From assembly GCA_944319795.1 (NCBI GenBank), contig CALUFA010000077.1, positions 1 through 33,184 of the forward strand: a stretch of DNA of 33,184 nt. The letters are read 5' to 3'. This DNA comes from an uncultured Prevotella sp. (GTDB lineage: Bacteria; Bacteroidota; Bacteroidia; Bacteroidales; Bacteroidaceae). The notes beneath the pieces were generated by a model, which saw only the letters and a program-made list of their open reading frames with translations, had not been told where the DNA came from and made no database searches. The position numbers and the translations under genes were made by a program. Below are positions 1-9,465 of the stretch, in pieces (positions within the stretch are counted from its first letter, which is position 1; every line of letters starts with the position of its first letter).

Positions 1-822
<822 letters not shown>

Positions 823-875
823 CCTACAAAGCCCGCCGCAGGCCGGAAGACGGCAAACGGCGCTCCATACGGCGG

Positions 876-899
876 CCTACGGCGCGCCGTAAGGCAACC
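876..899 (+). terminator. hairpin after GH97 gene
   Basis: The perfect 14-bp palindrome TACGGCGCGCCGTA (878-891) sits in a slightly longer stem (GCC...GGC, with one bulged A) and is followed by AACCTTTT. It lies 54 bases after the GH97 stop. This is compatible with an intrinsic terminator, although the U-tract is short. Confidence 0.5.
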
Positions 900-951
900 T
901 TTTGCAACGCCGAAGACGGCTGTTTACAACACGCTTACAATCAAAGTGTTA

Positions 952-959
952 TACATTTG
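952..959 (+). promoter_or_regulatory. Bacteroidetes -7 element upstream of susC
   Basis: TACATTTG fits the TAnnTTTG consensus of the primary Bacteroidetes sigma factor. No clean TTTG is present at the expected 19-21 nt upstream, so the promoter may need an activator, as is usual for PUL operons. It would give a susC leader of about 105 nt. Confidence 0.5.
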
Positions 960-962
960 GTC

Positions 963-1013
963 AAGACGCGCCCCGGCCACGGCCGGAACGCCGCCGCCCG
1001 GGGCGCGCGTCTT
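963..1013 (+). other. GC-rich hairpin at the predicted 5' end of the susC leader
   Basis: AAGACGCGCCCCGG (963-976) pairs with 998-1013, giving 14 base pairs with a two-base CG bulge at 1006-1007. The loop is itself GC-rich. It lies just downstream of the predicted -7 element, so it would be the first structure in the susC transcript. It is followed by TTTGCCC, not a proper U-tract, so attenuation, mRNA stabilisation or termination of upstream transcription are all possible. Confidence 0.5.
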
Positions 1014-1073
1014 TGCCCAGCCCTACGCCGCGCGGGCCACGGCTAATCGAACTAACCTTTAAAATAACTATAC

Positions 1074-4000
1074 ATGAAAGTATTAAGCAATGCATTTACG
1101 AAGATGCTGCTGGCCCTGCTGCTGGGTGTCGTGTTACCCTCGGCGGCGCTGGCCCAGCAGCTGAAAGTGAGCGGCACGGTGACCGACCAGAAGGGCGAGA
1201 CAGTCATCGGCGCCACCGTGAAAGTGAAAGGCGGCCCGGCTACGGCCGCCGCGATAACCGACTTCGACGGCCGCTTCGCCATCGAAGCGCCGTCGGACGG
1301 CACGCTGACCGTAAGCTACATAGGCTACGCCACGCAGGACGTGGCCGTGGGCGGCCGCACGCAAGTCGACGTCGTGCTCAAGGAGGACAACGAGATGCTC
1401 GACGAGCTCGTAGTAGTAGGCTACGGCACTATGAAGAAGAGCGACCTTACCGGCTCGGTGGGCTCGCTCGGCGCCAAGGACATCAACAACAACTCGGTGA
1501 ACAACATCGGCTCGGCCATACAGGGAAAAATCTCGGGCGTGCAGATAGTCGACGCCGGTAAGCCGGGCGACAACGTGAACATCAAGATACGCGGACTCGG
1601 CTCGATAAACAACTGCGACCCGCTCGTGGTGATCGACGGAGTGCCCACCGACCTCGGGCTCAACGCCATCAACATGGCCGACGTTGACCGCCTCGACGTG
1701 CTCAAGGACGCCTCGGCCACGGCCATCTACGGCTCGCGCGGCGCCAACGGCGTGGTGATGATAACCACCAAGCGCGGCGCCGAGGGCAAGAGCACGCTGT
1801 CGGTTTCGGCCAACGTGTCGGTGCAGAACGCCGCCAACGTGCCCGAGCTGCTCGACGCGGCCCAGTACGCCGCCCTCAGCAACGAGATGATGGTGAACAG
1901 CGGGCGCACGCCCAACCCCGAGTTCGCCGACCCGGCGGCCCTCGGCCGCGGCACCGACTGGATGGACGAGCTGCTGCGCACGGGCGTGATGCAGAACTAC
2001 ACGGTAAGCTATTCGGGCGGCAACGACAAGTCGCACTACTACATCTCGGGCGGTTTCCTCGACCAGTCGGGCATCGTGCGCAGCGTAGGCTACCGCCGCT
2101 TCAACTTCCAGGCCAACACCGACGCCCAGGTGACCAAGTGGCTCAAGCTGTCAAACAACCTCACGTTCAGCGCCGACGAGAAGAAGTCGGGCTCTTACAG
2201 CATCGGCGACGCCATGAAGGCCCTGCCCGTGCAGCCCGTAAGGAACGCCGACGGCACATGGAGCGGCCCCGAGGGCAACGCCGAGTGGTACGGCAGCATA
2301 CGCAACCCGATAGGCACAACCGAGGTGAACCACAACAAGACCAACGGCTACAACTTCCTCGCCAACATAACGGCTGAAATACAGTTCGCCAAGTGGCTCA
2401 AGTTCCGCAGCACCTTCGGCTACGACGCCAAGTTCTGGTTCGACGACAACTATACGCCCAAGTACGCCTGGAAACCCACCCCCGTGGAGGAAAGCTCGCG
2501 CTACAAGAGCACCAACAAGTCGTTCACCTACCTGTGGGACAACTACTTCCTGTTCGACTACACCATAGCCGACGACCACAACATCAGCGTTATGGCCGGA
2601 ATGTCGGCCCAGTGGAACGACTACGACTACTACTCGGCGCAGAAGAACGTGTTCCAGTTCGACAACGTACACGAGTTCGACAACGGGCAGAAAATGTACT
2701 CGATGAACGGCAACATGACCGAGTGGGCGCTACTCTCATACATGGCCCGACTCAACTATTCATACAAGGACCGCTACCTGCTAACGGCCACCGTGCGCCG
2801 CGACGGCTCGAGCAAGTTCGGCCCGAAGCACCGCTGGGGTACTTTCCCGTCGGCCTCGGCCGCATGGCGCATCACCGAAGAGAAGTGGTTCCCTAAGACA
2901 ACGTTCCTCGACGACTTGAAAATCCGCGTGGGCTACGGCGTCACCGGCAGCCAGGCCAGCGTAGGCAGCTACGGCTACCTGGCACAATACAACACAGCCG
3001 AATACCCCCTCGGCACGGCGGGCAACGTGCAGACCGCGCTCTACTCGTCGGCCCTCGCCAACCCGTACATACACTGGGAGGAAGTGGCGCAGACCAACTT
3101 CGGCGTCGACGCGTCGTTCTTCAACTCGCGCGTCGTGCTCTCGCTCGACGCGTACATAAAGGAAACGCGCGACATGCTCGTTAAGGCCGCCATACCGATA
3201 ACCTCCGGATTCGAGGACACCTCGACCACATACACCAACGCCGGACGCGTAAGCAACAAGGGATTCGAGATGAGCCTGCGCACCGTCAACTTCGAAAAGC
3301 CCCTCCGCTGGGAGACCACGCTCACGGCTACGTACAACCGCAACAAGATAAAGGACCTCAACAGCGACGTGCCTTACTACGTAAACCAGGTCAACAACTC
3401 GTATGTCACCATGCTGGCCGACGGTTATCCCATCAACGTGTTCTACGGATACGTTACCGACGGGCTGTTCCAGAACCAGCAGGAAGTCAACGACCACGCC
3501 GTACAGCCCGGCGCCGAGCCCGGCGACATACGCTTCCGCGACCTTAACAACGACGGCGTAATCAACGACGAAGACCGCACCGTGCTCGGCAACCCGAACC
3601 CTACGTGGCTCTTCTCGATGAACAACACGCTCGCCTACAAGGGCTTCGAGCTGTCCGTCTACCTGCAGGGCGTGGCCGGAAACAAGATTTTCAACGCCAA
3701 CAACATCGACAACACCGGCATGGCCACGGCGTACAACCAGACTACTGACGTGCTCAACCGCTGGACGGGCGAGGGTACGAGCAACTTCATGCCGCGCGCC
3801 GTCTACGGCGACCCGAACAACAACAACCGCGTATCCGACCGCTTCGTCGAGGACGGCTCGTACCTCCGCCTGAAGAACATAACGCTCGCTTACAACTTCC
3901 CGGAGAAGTGGCTCTCGAAAATCGGCATAGAGGCCATGCGCCTGTCGTTCTCGTGCGAGAACGTCGCCACGATAACGTCATACTCAGGCTTCGACCCCGA

Positions 4001-4079
4001 GGTAGACATAAACGGCATCGACCTGTCGCGCTACCCCATCTCAAGGACGTTCAGCTTCGGCCTAAACTTTAACTTCTAA
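1074..4079 (+). CDS. susC: SusC/RagA-family TonB-dependent outer-membrane glycan transporter
   Basis: The 1001-residue protein is of usual SusC length. A signal peptide covers residues 1 to about 27, ending ALAQQ. A carboxypeptidase-regulatory-like domain follows (about 29-115, with VSGTVTDQKGETVIGATV). Next is the SusC signature LDELVVVGYGTMKKSDLTGS (about 114-133), then the plug domain (IQGKISGVQI, IRGLGSINNCDPLVVIDGVP, LKDASATAIYGSRGANGV). The rest is a beta-barrel ending in a terminal Phe (LNFNF). It imports oligosaccharides across the outer membrane using TonB energy, paired with the SusD lid encoded 13 nt downstream. The context with GH66 and GH97 suggests isomalto-oligosaccharides or dextran. 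Family assignment is certain; the substrate is inferred. Confidence 0.97.
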   Translation: MKVLSNAFTKMLLALLLGVVLPSAALAQQLKVSGTVTDQKGETVIGATVKVKGGPATAAAITDFDGRFAIEAPSDGTLTVSYIGYATQDVAVGGRTQVDVVLKEDNEMLDELVVVGYGTMKKSDLTGSVGSLGAKDINNNSVNNIGSAIQGKISGVQIVDAGKPGDNVNIKIRGLGSINNCDPLVVIDGVPTDLGLNAINMADVDRLDVLKDASATAIYGSRGANGVVMITTKRGAEGKSTLSVSANVSVQNAANVPELLDAAQYAALSNEMMVNSGRTPNPEFADPAALGRGTDWMDELLRTGVMQNYTVSYSGGNDKSHYYISGGFLDQSGIVRSVGYRRFNFQANTDAQVTKWLKLSNNLTFSADEKKSGSYSIGDAMKALPVQPVRNADGTWSGPEGNAEWYGSIRNPIGTTEVNHNKTNGYNFLANITAEIQFAKWLKFRSTFGYDAKFWFDDNYTPKYAWKPTPVEESSRYKSTNKSFTYLWDNYFLFDYTIADDHNISVMAGMSAQWNDYDYYSAQKNVFQFDNVHEFDNGQKMYSMNGNMTEWALLSYMARLNYSYKDRYLLTATVRRDGSSKFGPKHRWGTFPSASAAWRITEEKWFPKTTFLDDLKIRVGYGVTGSQASVGSYGYLAQYNTAEYPLGTAGNVQTALYSSALANPYIHWEEVAQTNFGVDASFFNSRVVLSLDAYIKETRDMLVKAAIPITSGFEDTSTTYTNAGRVSNKGFEMSLRTVNFEKPLRWETTLTATYNRNKIKDLNSDVPYYVNQVNNSYVTMLADGYPINVFYGYVTDGLFQNQQEVNDHAVQPGAEPGDIRFRDLNNDGVINDEDRTVLGNPNPTWLFSMNNTLAYKGFELSVYLQGVAGNKIFNANNIDNTGMATAYNQTTDVLNRWTGEGTSNFMPRAVYGDPNNNNRVSDRFVEDGSYLRLKNITLAYNFPEKWLSKIGIEAMRLSFSCENVATITSYSGFDPEVDINGIDLSRYPISRTFSFGLNFNF

Positions 4080-4092
4080 ACCATCAACGACA

Positions 4093-5586
4093 ATGAAAAC
4101 GATAAGAAACATAATACTGGCAGGCGTAACGGCGGCGGCCCTGTCGTCGTGCTCAGACTTCCTCGACCTGTCGCCCCACAACACGCTCGACCCCGAGACA
4201 ACCATGACCGACGACGTAGCCAAGGCCCTTACGCTGGGCTGCTACCGCACGCTCCAGTCATCCAACATGTACAACCAGCGCATCTGGACGCTCGACATCG
4301 TGGCCGGAAACAGCGAGGTAGGAGCCGGAGGCGGCACCGACGGCATAGAGACAATACAGGCGGCAGACTTCATCGCGCAGAGCGACAACGCAATGGCGTT
4401 GTACCTTTGGCGCTCGCCGTGGGTCGGCATAGGCCAGTGCAACACTACGATACAGAGCCTTAACAGCGCTTCGGGAGTGTCGGAAGAAATCAGGAACCAG
4501 AGCCTCGGCGAGGCGTATTTCCTCCGCGCGCACTACTATTACATCCTCGTGCGCCTGTTCGGAGGCGTGCCCCTGCGCCTCGAGCCGTTCAACCCGGGCG
4601 ACGACACGGCCATAGCACGCGCCACGAAGGAAGAAGTGTACGACCAAATCATCAAAGACTGCCAGGAAGGCATCGACCGACTGCCGGCCAAGGCCGACTA
4701 CGCCGACGAGGACAAGGGCCGCGCCTGCCGCGAGGCCGCAATGGCCATGATGGCCGACATATACCTTACGCTCGCCCCGGACAACAAGGAGTATTACGCA
4801 AAGGCCGAAGACTTGTGCAAGGGCATCACGGCAATGGGCTACGACCTGTCCGCCTGCAAGTACGAGGACAACTTCGACGCGACCATCAACAACGGGCCTG
4901 AGTCGCTCTTCGAAGTGCAGTACAGCGGCAGCACCGAGGAGGACTTCTGGGGCAACAATCCGCAGATGTCATGGCTGTCATGCTTCATGGGGCCGCGCAA
5001 TTCAGACATGGTGGCCGGCAGCTACGGCTGGAACCTGCCCACGCAGGAGTTCGTCGACCAGTACGAGGACGGCGACCTGCGCAAGGACCTGACCGTGTTT
5101 TACGACGGATGCCCGCCGTTCGACGGCAAGGAATACAAGAGCTCATGGTCGAACACGGGCTACAACGTGCGCAAGTTCCTCGTCACGAAGTCGGTTTCCC
5201 CCGAGTTCAACACGTCTCCGGCCAACTTCGTCGTCTACCGATACGCCGACGTGCTGCTGATGGAGGCCGAGGCGCTCAACGAGCAGGGACTTACCGACGA
5301 GGCGGCCGCACCGCTCAACATAGTGCGCCGAAGGGCCGGGCTGCCTGACGTGTCGGGGCTCAGCCAGGAAGAGATGCGCGACAAGATAATACACGAGCGC
5401 CGCGTCGAGCTGGCCTTCGAAGGCCACCGCTGGTTCGACATGATACGCCTCGACCACGGCGACTACGCCATAAACTTCCTGCGCGGCATAGGCAAGGGCA
5501 ACGTAACGAAGGACCGCCTGCTCTTCCCCATACCGCAGACGGAAATCGACGCCAACCCACTATTGAAGCAAAACCCAGGTTACTAA
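4093..5586 (+). CDS. susD: SusD/RagB-family surface glycan-binding lipoprotein
   Basis: This 497-residue lipoprotein has a short signal peptide and lipobox LSSC (Cys20), then the SusD N-terminal region SDFLDLSPHNTLDPETTMTD. The helix-rich core contains LGEAYFLRAHYYYILVRLFGG, typical of the family's TPR-like scaffold. The C-terminal part carries YRYADVLLMEAEALN and the hallmark ERRVELAFEGHRWFDMIRL. The protein ends with LKQNPGY, the usual SusD ending. It acts as the extracellular lid and ligand capture protein of the SusC transporter encoded immediately upstream. Polysaccharide specificity cannot be read from the sequence. Confidence 0.97.
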   Translation: MKTIRNIILAGVTAAALSSCSDFLDLSPHNTLDPETTMTDDVAKALTLGCYRTLQSSNMYNQRIWTLDIVAGNSEVGAGGGTDGIETIQAADFIAQSDNAMALYLWRSPWVGIGQCNTTIQSLNSASGVSEEIRNQSLGEAYFLRAHYYYILVRLFGGVPLRLEPFNPGDDTAIARATKEEVYDQIIKDCQEGIDRLPAKADYADEDKGRACREAAMAMMADIYLTLAPDNKEYYAKAEDLCKGITAMGYDLSACKYEDNFDATINNGPESLFEVQYSGSTEEDFWGNNPQMSWLSCFMGPRNSDMVAGSYGWNLPTQEFVDQYEDGDLRKDLTVFYDGCPPFDGKEYKSSWSNTGYNVRKFLVTKSVSPEFNTSPANFVVYRYADVLLMEAEALNEQGLTDEAAAPLNIVRRRAGLPDVSGLSQEEMRDKIIHERRVELAFEGHRWFDMIRLDHGDYAINFLRGIGKGNVTKDRLLFPIPQTEIDANPLLKQNPGY

Positions 5587-5609
5587 TACTTTAACTAAAA
5601 ACTAAGGAC

Positions 5610-7103
5610 ATGAGAAAACATATATTAAGACCGCTGCTCATAATGCTCGGCTGCGCCGCCTTGGGCGCCTGCGCCGACGACGACTACACCGAGCTGAACA
5701 AGGGCGAGGCCGAACTCGCGCTGACGGCGAGCGGCGAAGAGATAACGCTTAACGAGGCCGAGCACGCCGAGAACGCGCTCACGCTGACATGGACGACGGG
5801 CACCAACCACGGCACGGGCAACCGCATAACCTACAAACTAGAGCTGGCCGAGGCCGGAACGGGCTTCGCCGACCCGTACACCGCGGCCGACGGCATGACG
5901 CAGCAGTACTCGTGGTCGGCCACGACCGAGCAGCTCAACTCGCTGCTGCGCGGCAACTTCGGCCCGAAAGCCGGCAACAGCTACGCCGTAGAGGCCCGCG
6001 TGACGGCCACCGTGGCCGGCGGAGGCGGAACGCAGACGGCCACCACGGCGTTCAACGTAACGGCCTACGAACCCGTAACGCCGACGCTCTACGTAACCGG
6101 AACGGCCACCGAGGGCGGCACCGACCTTACGAAGGCCGCCGAGATGACACGCACCGACAACGGCCGGTTCACCTACACGGGCTACTTCAACGCCGGAACG
6201 TACAAGTTCATAACCACCCTCGGCGCAGAGCTGCCATCATACAACCGCGGCGCCGACGGCTCGATAGTGCTGCGCACGTCGGCCGACCAGCCCGACGACC
6301 TCTTCGAGATAACCGAGGCCCACGACTATACGATGACCCTCGACCTGCTCGCAGGCACGATAGCCGTCGAGAAGTCTGACGGGCAGAAGCCGGCCTACGA
6401 CCGCATATACTTCGTCGGCGACGAAAACGGATGGGGCTTCGACGAGATGAGCCAAGACCCGCTCGACCCCTACCTCTTCCGCTACGGCCGCGAGTTCACC
6501 GTCGGCAAGGAGTTCAAGTTCGGCACGATGAGCGGCAGCTGGGAGAACATGTACAAGGCCACCCAGCCCAACGCGCCCTACACCGACACGTCGGTGGCCT
6601 TCGTGGCAGGCTTCGACCCCGACAACAAGTGGTACCTCAACGCCGACGAGACCGGCAAGGCATACAAGATATGCCTCGACATACGCACGGGCAAGGAACG
6701 CATGCTGATGGCCCCCTTCACGCCTTACGACGGGATATGGCTCATAGGCGACGCCACGCCGGCCGGATGGTCGCTCGACGCGGCAGAGCCAATGGCAAAA
6801 GACGCCTCAAACCCATACGTGATGACATGGACCGGAACGCTCAACACGGGCGAGCTGAAGTTCACATGCGACAGGAAGGGCGACTGGATGGGAGCATGGT
6901 TCATGTCGGCCGAGAACGGCGCCGCACCCACCGGACAGGAAGAAAAGACGCTCTTCATCGACAAGTCGAGCGACGCCCTCAAGGCACAATACCCCGACGT
7001 GAACGTGAACGACGTAGACAACAAATGGAAGATATCCGAGGCCGGAACGTACACTATCACGCTCAACCAGCTTACCGAAACAGTAACAATCGCAAAACAA
7101 TAA
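5610..7103 (+). CDS. SusE/SusF-like outer-membrane glycan-binding lipoprotein
   Basis: This 497-residue protein has lipobox LGAC (Cys21) followed by an acidic stretch (ADDD), a lipoprotein surface-export pattern in Bacteroidetes. Residues about 33-150 form a SusE-type Ig-like domain (EITLNEAEHAENALTLTW). Three related beta-sandwich modules follow, recognisable from the repeated openings TLYVTGTATEGG, RIYFVGDENGWGF and GIWLIGDATPAGWS. These resemble the starch-binding modules of SusE/SusF, rich in exposed Trp. It probably captures the polysaccharide at the cell surface for the neighbouring GH66 enzyme. The next gene starts 4 nt later, so the two are translationally linked. The binding specificity is inferred from context. 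Confidence 0.85.
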   Translation: MRKHILRPLLIMLGCAALGACADDDYTELNKGEAELALTASGEEITLNEAEHAENALTLTWTTGTNHGTGNRITYKLELAEAGTGFADPYTAADGMTQQYSWSATTEQLNSLLRGNFGPKAGNSYAVEARVTATVAGGGGTQTATTAFNVTAYEPVTPTLYVTGTATEGGTDLTKAAEMTRTDNGRFTYTGYFNAGTYKFITTLGAELPSYNRGADGSIVLRTSADQPDDLFEITEAHDYTMTLDLLAGTIAVEKSDGQKPAYDRIYFVGDENGWGFDEMSQDPLDPYLFRYGREFTVGKEFKFGTMSGSWENMYKATQPNAPYTDTSVAFVAGFDPDNKWYLNADETGKAYKICLDIRTGKERMLMAPFTPYDGIWLIGDATPAGWSLDAAEPMAKDASNPYVMTWTGTLNTGELKFTCDRKGDWMGAWFMSAENGAAPTGQEEKTLFIDKSSDALKAQYPDVNVNDVDNKWKISEAGTYTITLNQLTETVTIAKQ

Positions 7104-7107
7104 GACA

Positions 7108-8889
7108 ATGAGAAAACTCATATATTCAACCGTCGCGCTGCTTGCGCTATGGTCGTGCAGCGACGACGACAACGTGACGGCAAAGCCCGACGTAGACATT
7201 ACGGGCGGAGTTACCAACGTGGTAAAGGTCAACGCCGACCTCACCGTAAGCCTCTCGACCGACAAGGCGTGCTACAAGCCCGGCGCTACGGTGACCTTCA
7301 CCGCCGAAGGCGACATGCCGGCCGGAGCCAAGATACGCTACCGCAACGGCTCCGAAGTCGTAGGCGAACAGGCCGCCGCAGGACGGACGTGGACATGGAC
7401 GGCCCCCTCGGCCGACTTCACCGGCTACCTCGTCGACGTATACCGCACCGAGGCCGACGGCTCGGAGACCGTGCTCGGCACCATCGGCGTCGACGTGTCG
7501 AGCGACTGGACACGCTTCCCACGCTACGGCTTCGTGGCCACGTTCGACGCCTCGAAGACCGCCGACGGCGTAATCGAGCAGGAAATGGCCTTCCTCAACC
7601 GCTGCCACATCAACGGAGTGCAGTTCCAAGACTGGCACAACAAGCACCACTGGCCGCTCGGCGGCACGCGCGGCAGCCTCGACCCCGTATACAAGGACAT
7701 AGCCAACCGCGACGTACACACATCGGTAATAAAGAAATACATCGACGTGCAACACTCATACGGCATGAAGGCCATGTTCTACAACCTCTGCTTCGGCGCC
7801 CTATCCGACGCCGCCCAAGACGGGGTCAAGGAGGAATGGTACCTCTTCAAGGACACCAACCACGCCACGAAAGACTCGCACGACCTGCCCGACTCGTGGA
7901 AAAGCGACATCTACCTCGTCGACCCGGCCAACGAGCAATGGCAGCAATACATAGCCGACAGGAACGACGACGTATACGCCAGCTTCGACTTCGACGGCTA
8001 CCAGATCGACCAGCTCGGCGACCGCGGCAACCTATACACCTACGACGGCGGCAAGGCCAACCTCCAACTCGGCTACGAATCGTTCGTAAAAGCCATGAAG
8101 CGGCGCCACCCCGGCAAGCGCCTCGTCATGAACGCCGTAAGCAGCTACGGCACATACTCGATAGCCCAAGGCGACGTAGACTTCCTCTACAACGAACTGT
8201 GGGACAGCGAAAGCTCGTTCAGCTCGATACGCGACATCATCCACAACAACGGGCTCTACGGCCGCAACAAGCTGCAGACCGTGTTCGCAGCCTACATGAA
8301 CTACGCCAAGGCAGACGGCAAAGGCGAGTTCAACACCCCCGGAGTGCTGCTCACCGACGCCGTGATATTCGCGCTCGGAGGCGCCCACCTCGAACTCGGC
8401 GACCACATGCTCTGCAAGGAATACTTCCCCAACGACAACCTTGCCATGACGCAAGAACTAAAAGACGCCATCATAAGCTACTACGACTTCATGACCGCCT
8501 ACCAAAACCTGCTGCGGGGCGGAGGCGCCGAAACCGACGCCGGCGTAAGCTCGACGTCAGACGTCAAGGTAGCCGCATGGCCGCCGGCCTTAGGCCAAGT
8601 AGCCTCGTTCGCACGCCAAGAAGACGGCAAGAAGATAATACACCTGCTCAACTTCACCGACGCCGACAACCTAAGCTGGCGCGACATGAACGGCACCATG
8701 CCCGAACCACGCCTCATCGAAGCCCTGCCCCTGCGCATGAAGGCAAGCACGAAAGTGAACAAGATATGGGCGGCCACCCCCGACGCGCTCGGCGGAGCCA
8801 TGCAGGAACTGCCCTTCAAGCAAGCCGGAGGAGAAGTAACCTTCACCCTGCCGTCGCTGAAATACTGGACAATGATAGTCATAGAATAA
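7108..8889 (+). CDS. GH66 family endo-dextranase-like lipoprotein
   Basis: The 593-residue product starts with a lipoprotein signal (LLALWSC, Cys17, followed by SDDD, suggesting surface display). An Ig-like domain spans about 30-135. The catalytic barrel begins near RFPRYGFVATF. FDGYQIDQLGD contains Asp301, the expected GH66 nucleophile, and LYNELWDSES contains Glu363, the expected acid/base; the 62-residue spacing is close to that of characterised dextranases. FQDWHNKHHWPLG is a further GH66-like motif. The C-terminus is an all-beta domain (about 510-593). The enzyme would cut alpha-1,6-glucan at the surface; cyclo-isomaltooligosaccharide formation is an alternative activity in the family, but the long insert typical of those enzymes is not seen. 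Confidence 0.92.
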   Translation: MRKLIYSTVALLALWSCSDDDNVTAKPDVDITGGVTNVVKVNADLTVSLSTDKACYKPGATVTFTAEGDMPAGAKIRYRNGSEVVGEQAAAGRTWTWTAPSADFTGYLVDVYRTEADGSETVLGTIGVDVSSDWTRFPRYGFVATFDASKTADGVIEQEMAFLNRCHINGVQFQDWHNKHHWPLGGTRGSLDPVYKDIANRDVHTSVIKKYIDVQHSYGMKAMFYNLCFGALSDAAQDGVKEEWYLFKDTNHATKDSHDLPDSWKSDIYLVDPANEQWQQYIADRNDDVYASFDFDGYQIDQLGDRGNLYTYDGGKANLQLGYESFVKAMKRRHPGKRLVMNAVSSYGTYSIAQGDVDFLYNELWDSESSFSSIRDIIHNNGLYGRNKLQTVFAAYMNYAKADGKGEFNTPGVLLTDAVIFALGGAHLELGDHMLCKEYFPNDNLAMTQELKDAIISYYDFMTAYQNLLRGGGAETDAGVSSTSDVKVAAWPPALGQVASFARQEDGKKIIHLLNFTDADNLSWRDMNGTMPEPRLIEALPLRMKASTKVNKIWAATPDALGGAMQELPFKQAGGEVTFTLPSLKYWTMIVIE

Positions 8890-8982
8890 AAACAAAAGCA
8901 CAAGCACGGCAACAACACACACCCCACACATCGGGGGACGCGCCGCCCGGGCACACACGCCCCGGCAAAACGGCACACCGAC

Positions 8983-9015
8983 AAGCGTCCGCCGCCCCCA
9001 CGGCGGCGGACGCTT
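8983..9015 (+). terminator. intrinsic terminator of the PUL operon
   Basis: AAGCGTCCGCCGCC (8983-8996) is perfectly complementary to 9002-9015, a 14-bp GC-rich stem with a five-base loop. CTTCCTTCCC follows. It is 94 nt after the GH66 stop and is the strongest hairpin before the CRISPR array. The tail is poor in T, so it may work with Rho or as an mRNA 3' end stabiliser. Confidence 0.7.
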
Positions 9016-9064
9016 CCTTCCCAACACCGGCAAGGACACAACCGCCGCCCACGACCACCGGCAA

Positions 9065-9133
9065 GCCGCACCAACCCGGCAAACCCCTGTAAGCCACACC
9101 AACCACGCAAGCCCCTGTAAGCCACACACTTAC
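9065..9133 (+). repeat. 28-bp tandem repeat, about 2.5 copies
   Basis: Copies at 9065-9092 and 9093-9120 begin GCCGCACCAACC and GCCACACCAACC and both end in CCCCTGTAA. A partial third copy starts at 9121. The two full copies differ at a few positions. No function is suggested by the sequence. Confidence 0.7.
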
Positions 9134-9357
9134 AAAAAGCCGCCCAACACCCTGCGAAAAACGGCAAAACAGACACCAAAACACCACCAACGGCAACCCA
9201 AAAGGCCCCGACAAAAAAAGACACTACACACCATACCCAAACACCCACACCGCACCGCACAACAAGACATCAATACAACGGCCGTTAATATGAAAAAACA
9301 TCCCAACATAACCAGCCGCGCCCCGACGGAAACCACACAAAAAACCACCGCCGCCAC

Positions 9358-9404
9358 GCTGCGGCCAGCCCAAAAATCCGTACCTTTGCACAAAGACAGA
9401 CATC
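9358..9404 (+). repeat. degenerate terminal CRISPR repeat
   Basis: Aligning 47 bases with the consensus, the last 32 match apart from three substitutions, while the first 15 have largely diverged. TACCTTTG, corresponding to the TATCTTTG promoter-like block of the intact repeats, is preserved. The following spacer is exactly 30 nt. This is a true end-of-array repeat. Confidence 0.9.
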
Positions 9405-9434
9405 CGGCGTGTCCGAAAAGCCGAATGGTGAAGA

Positions 9435-9465
9435 GTTGTGATTTGCTTTAAAATTCGTATCTTTG
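9435..9465 (+). promoter_or_regulatory. promoter inside each CRISPR repeat (first intact copy shown)
   Basis: Within the repeat, GTTG at nt 1-4 and TATCTTTG at nt 24-31 are separated by 19 nt, fitting the Bacteroidetes TTTG-N19-21-TAnnTTTG promoter except for the first base. Transcription would begin some 7-10 nt later, just before the spacer, giving each spacer its own crRNA start. Repeat-borne promoters are known in Neisseria type II-C arrays. The same arrangement recurs in every repeat of this array. Confidence 0.65.

Larger units (their letters stand above)
8890..9357. other. gene-free, A/C-rich spacer between PUL and CRISPR array
   Basis: I see no credible gene in these 468 bases. The + strand is strongly biased to A and C, with little T and few G outside the hairpin at 8983-9015. 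RNA read from the + strand would be C-rich and G-poor, the composition associated with Rho loading. A 28-bp tandem repeat (9065-9133) is included. Open frames here arise only from the lack of stop codons in GT-rich antisense sequence. Confidence 0.6.

Noticed and set aside
1134-2036. 300-residue antisense frame inside susC
   Set aside because: Shadow of a GC-rich gene, with His/Val/Arg-rich composition and no domain.
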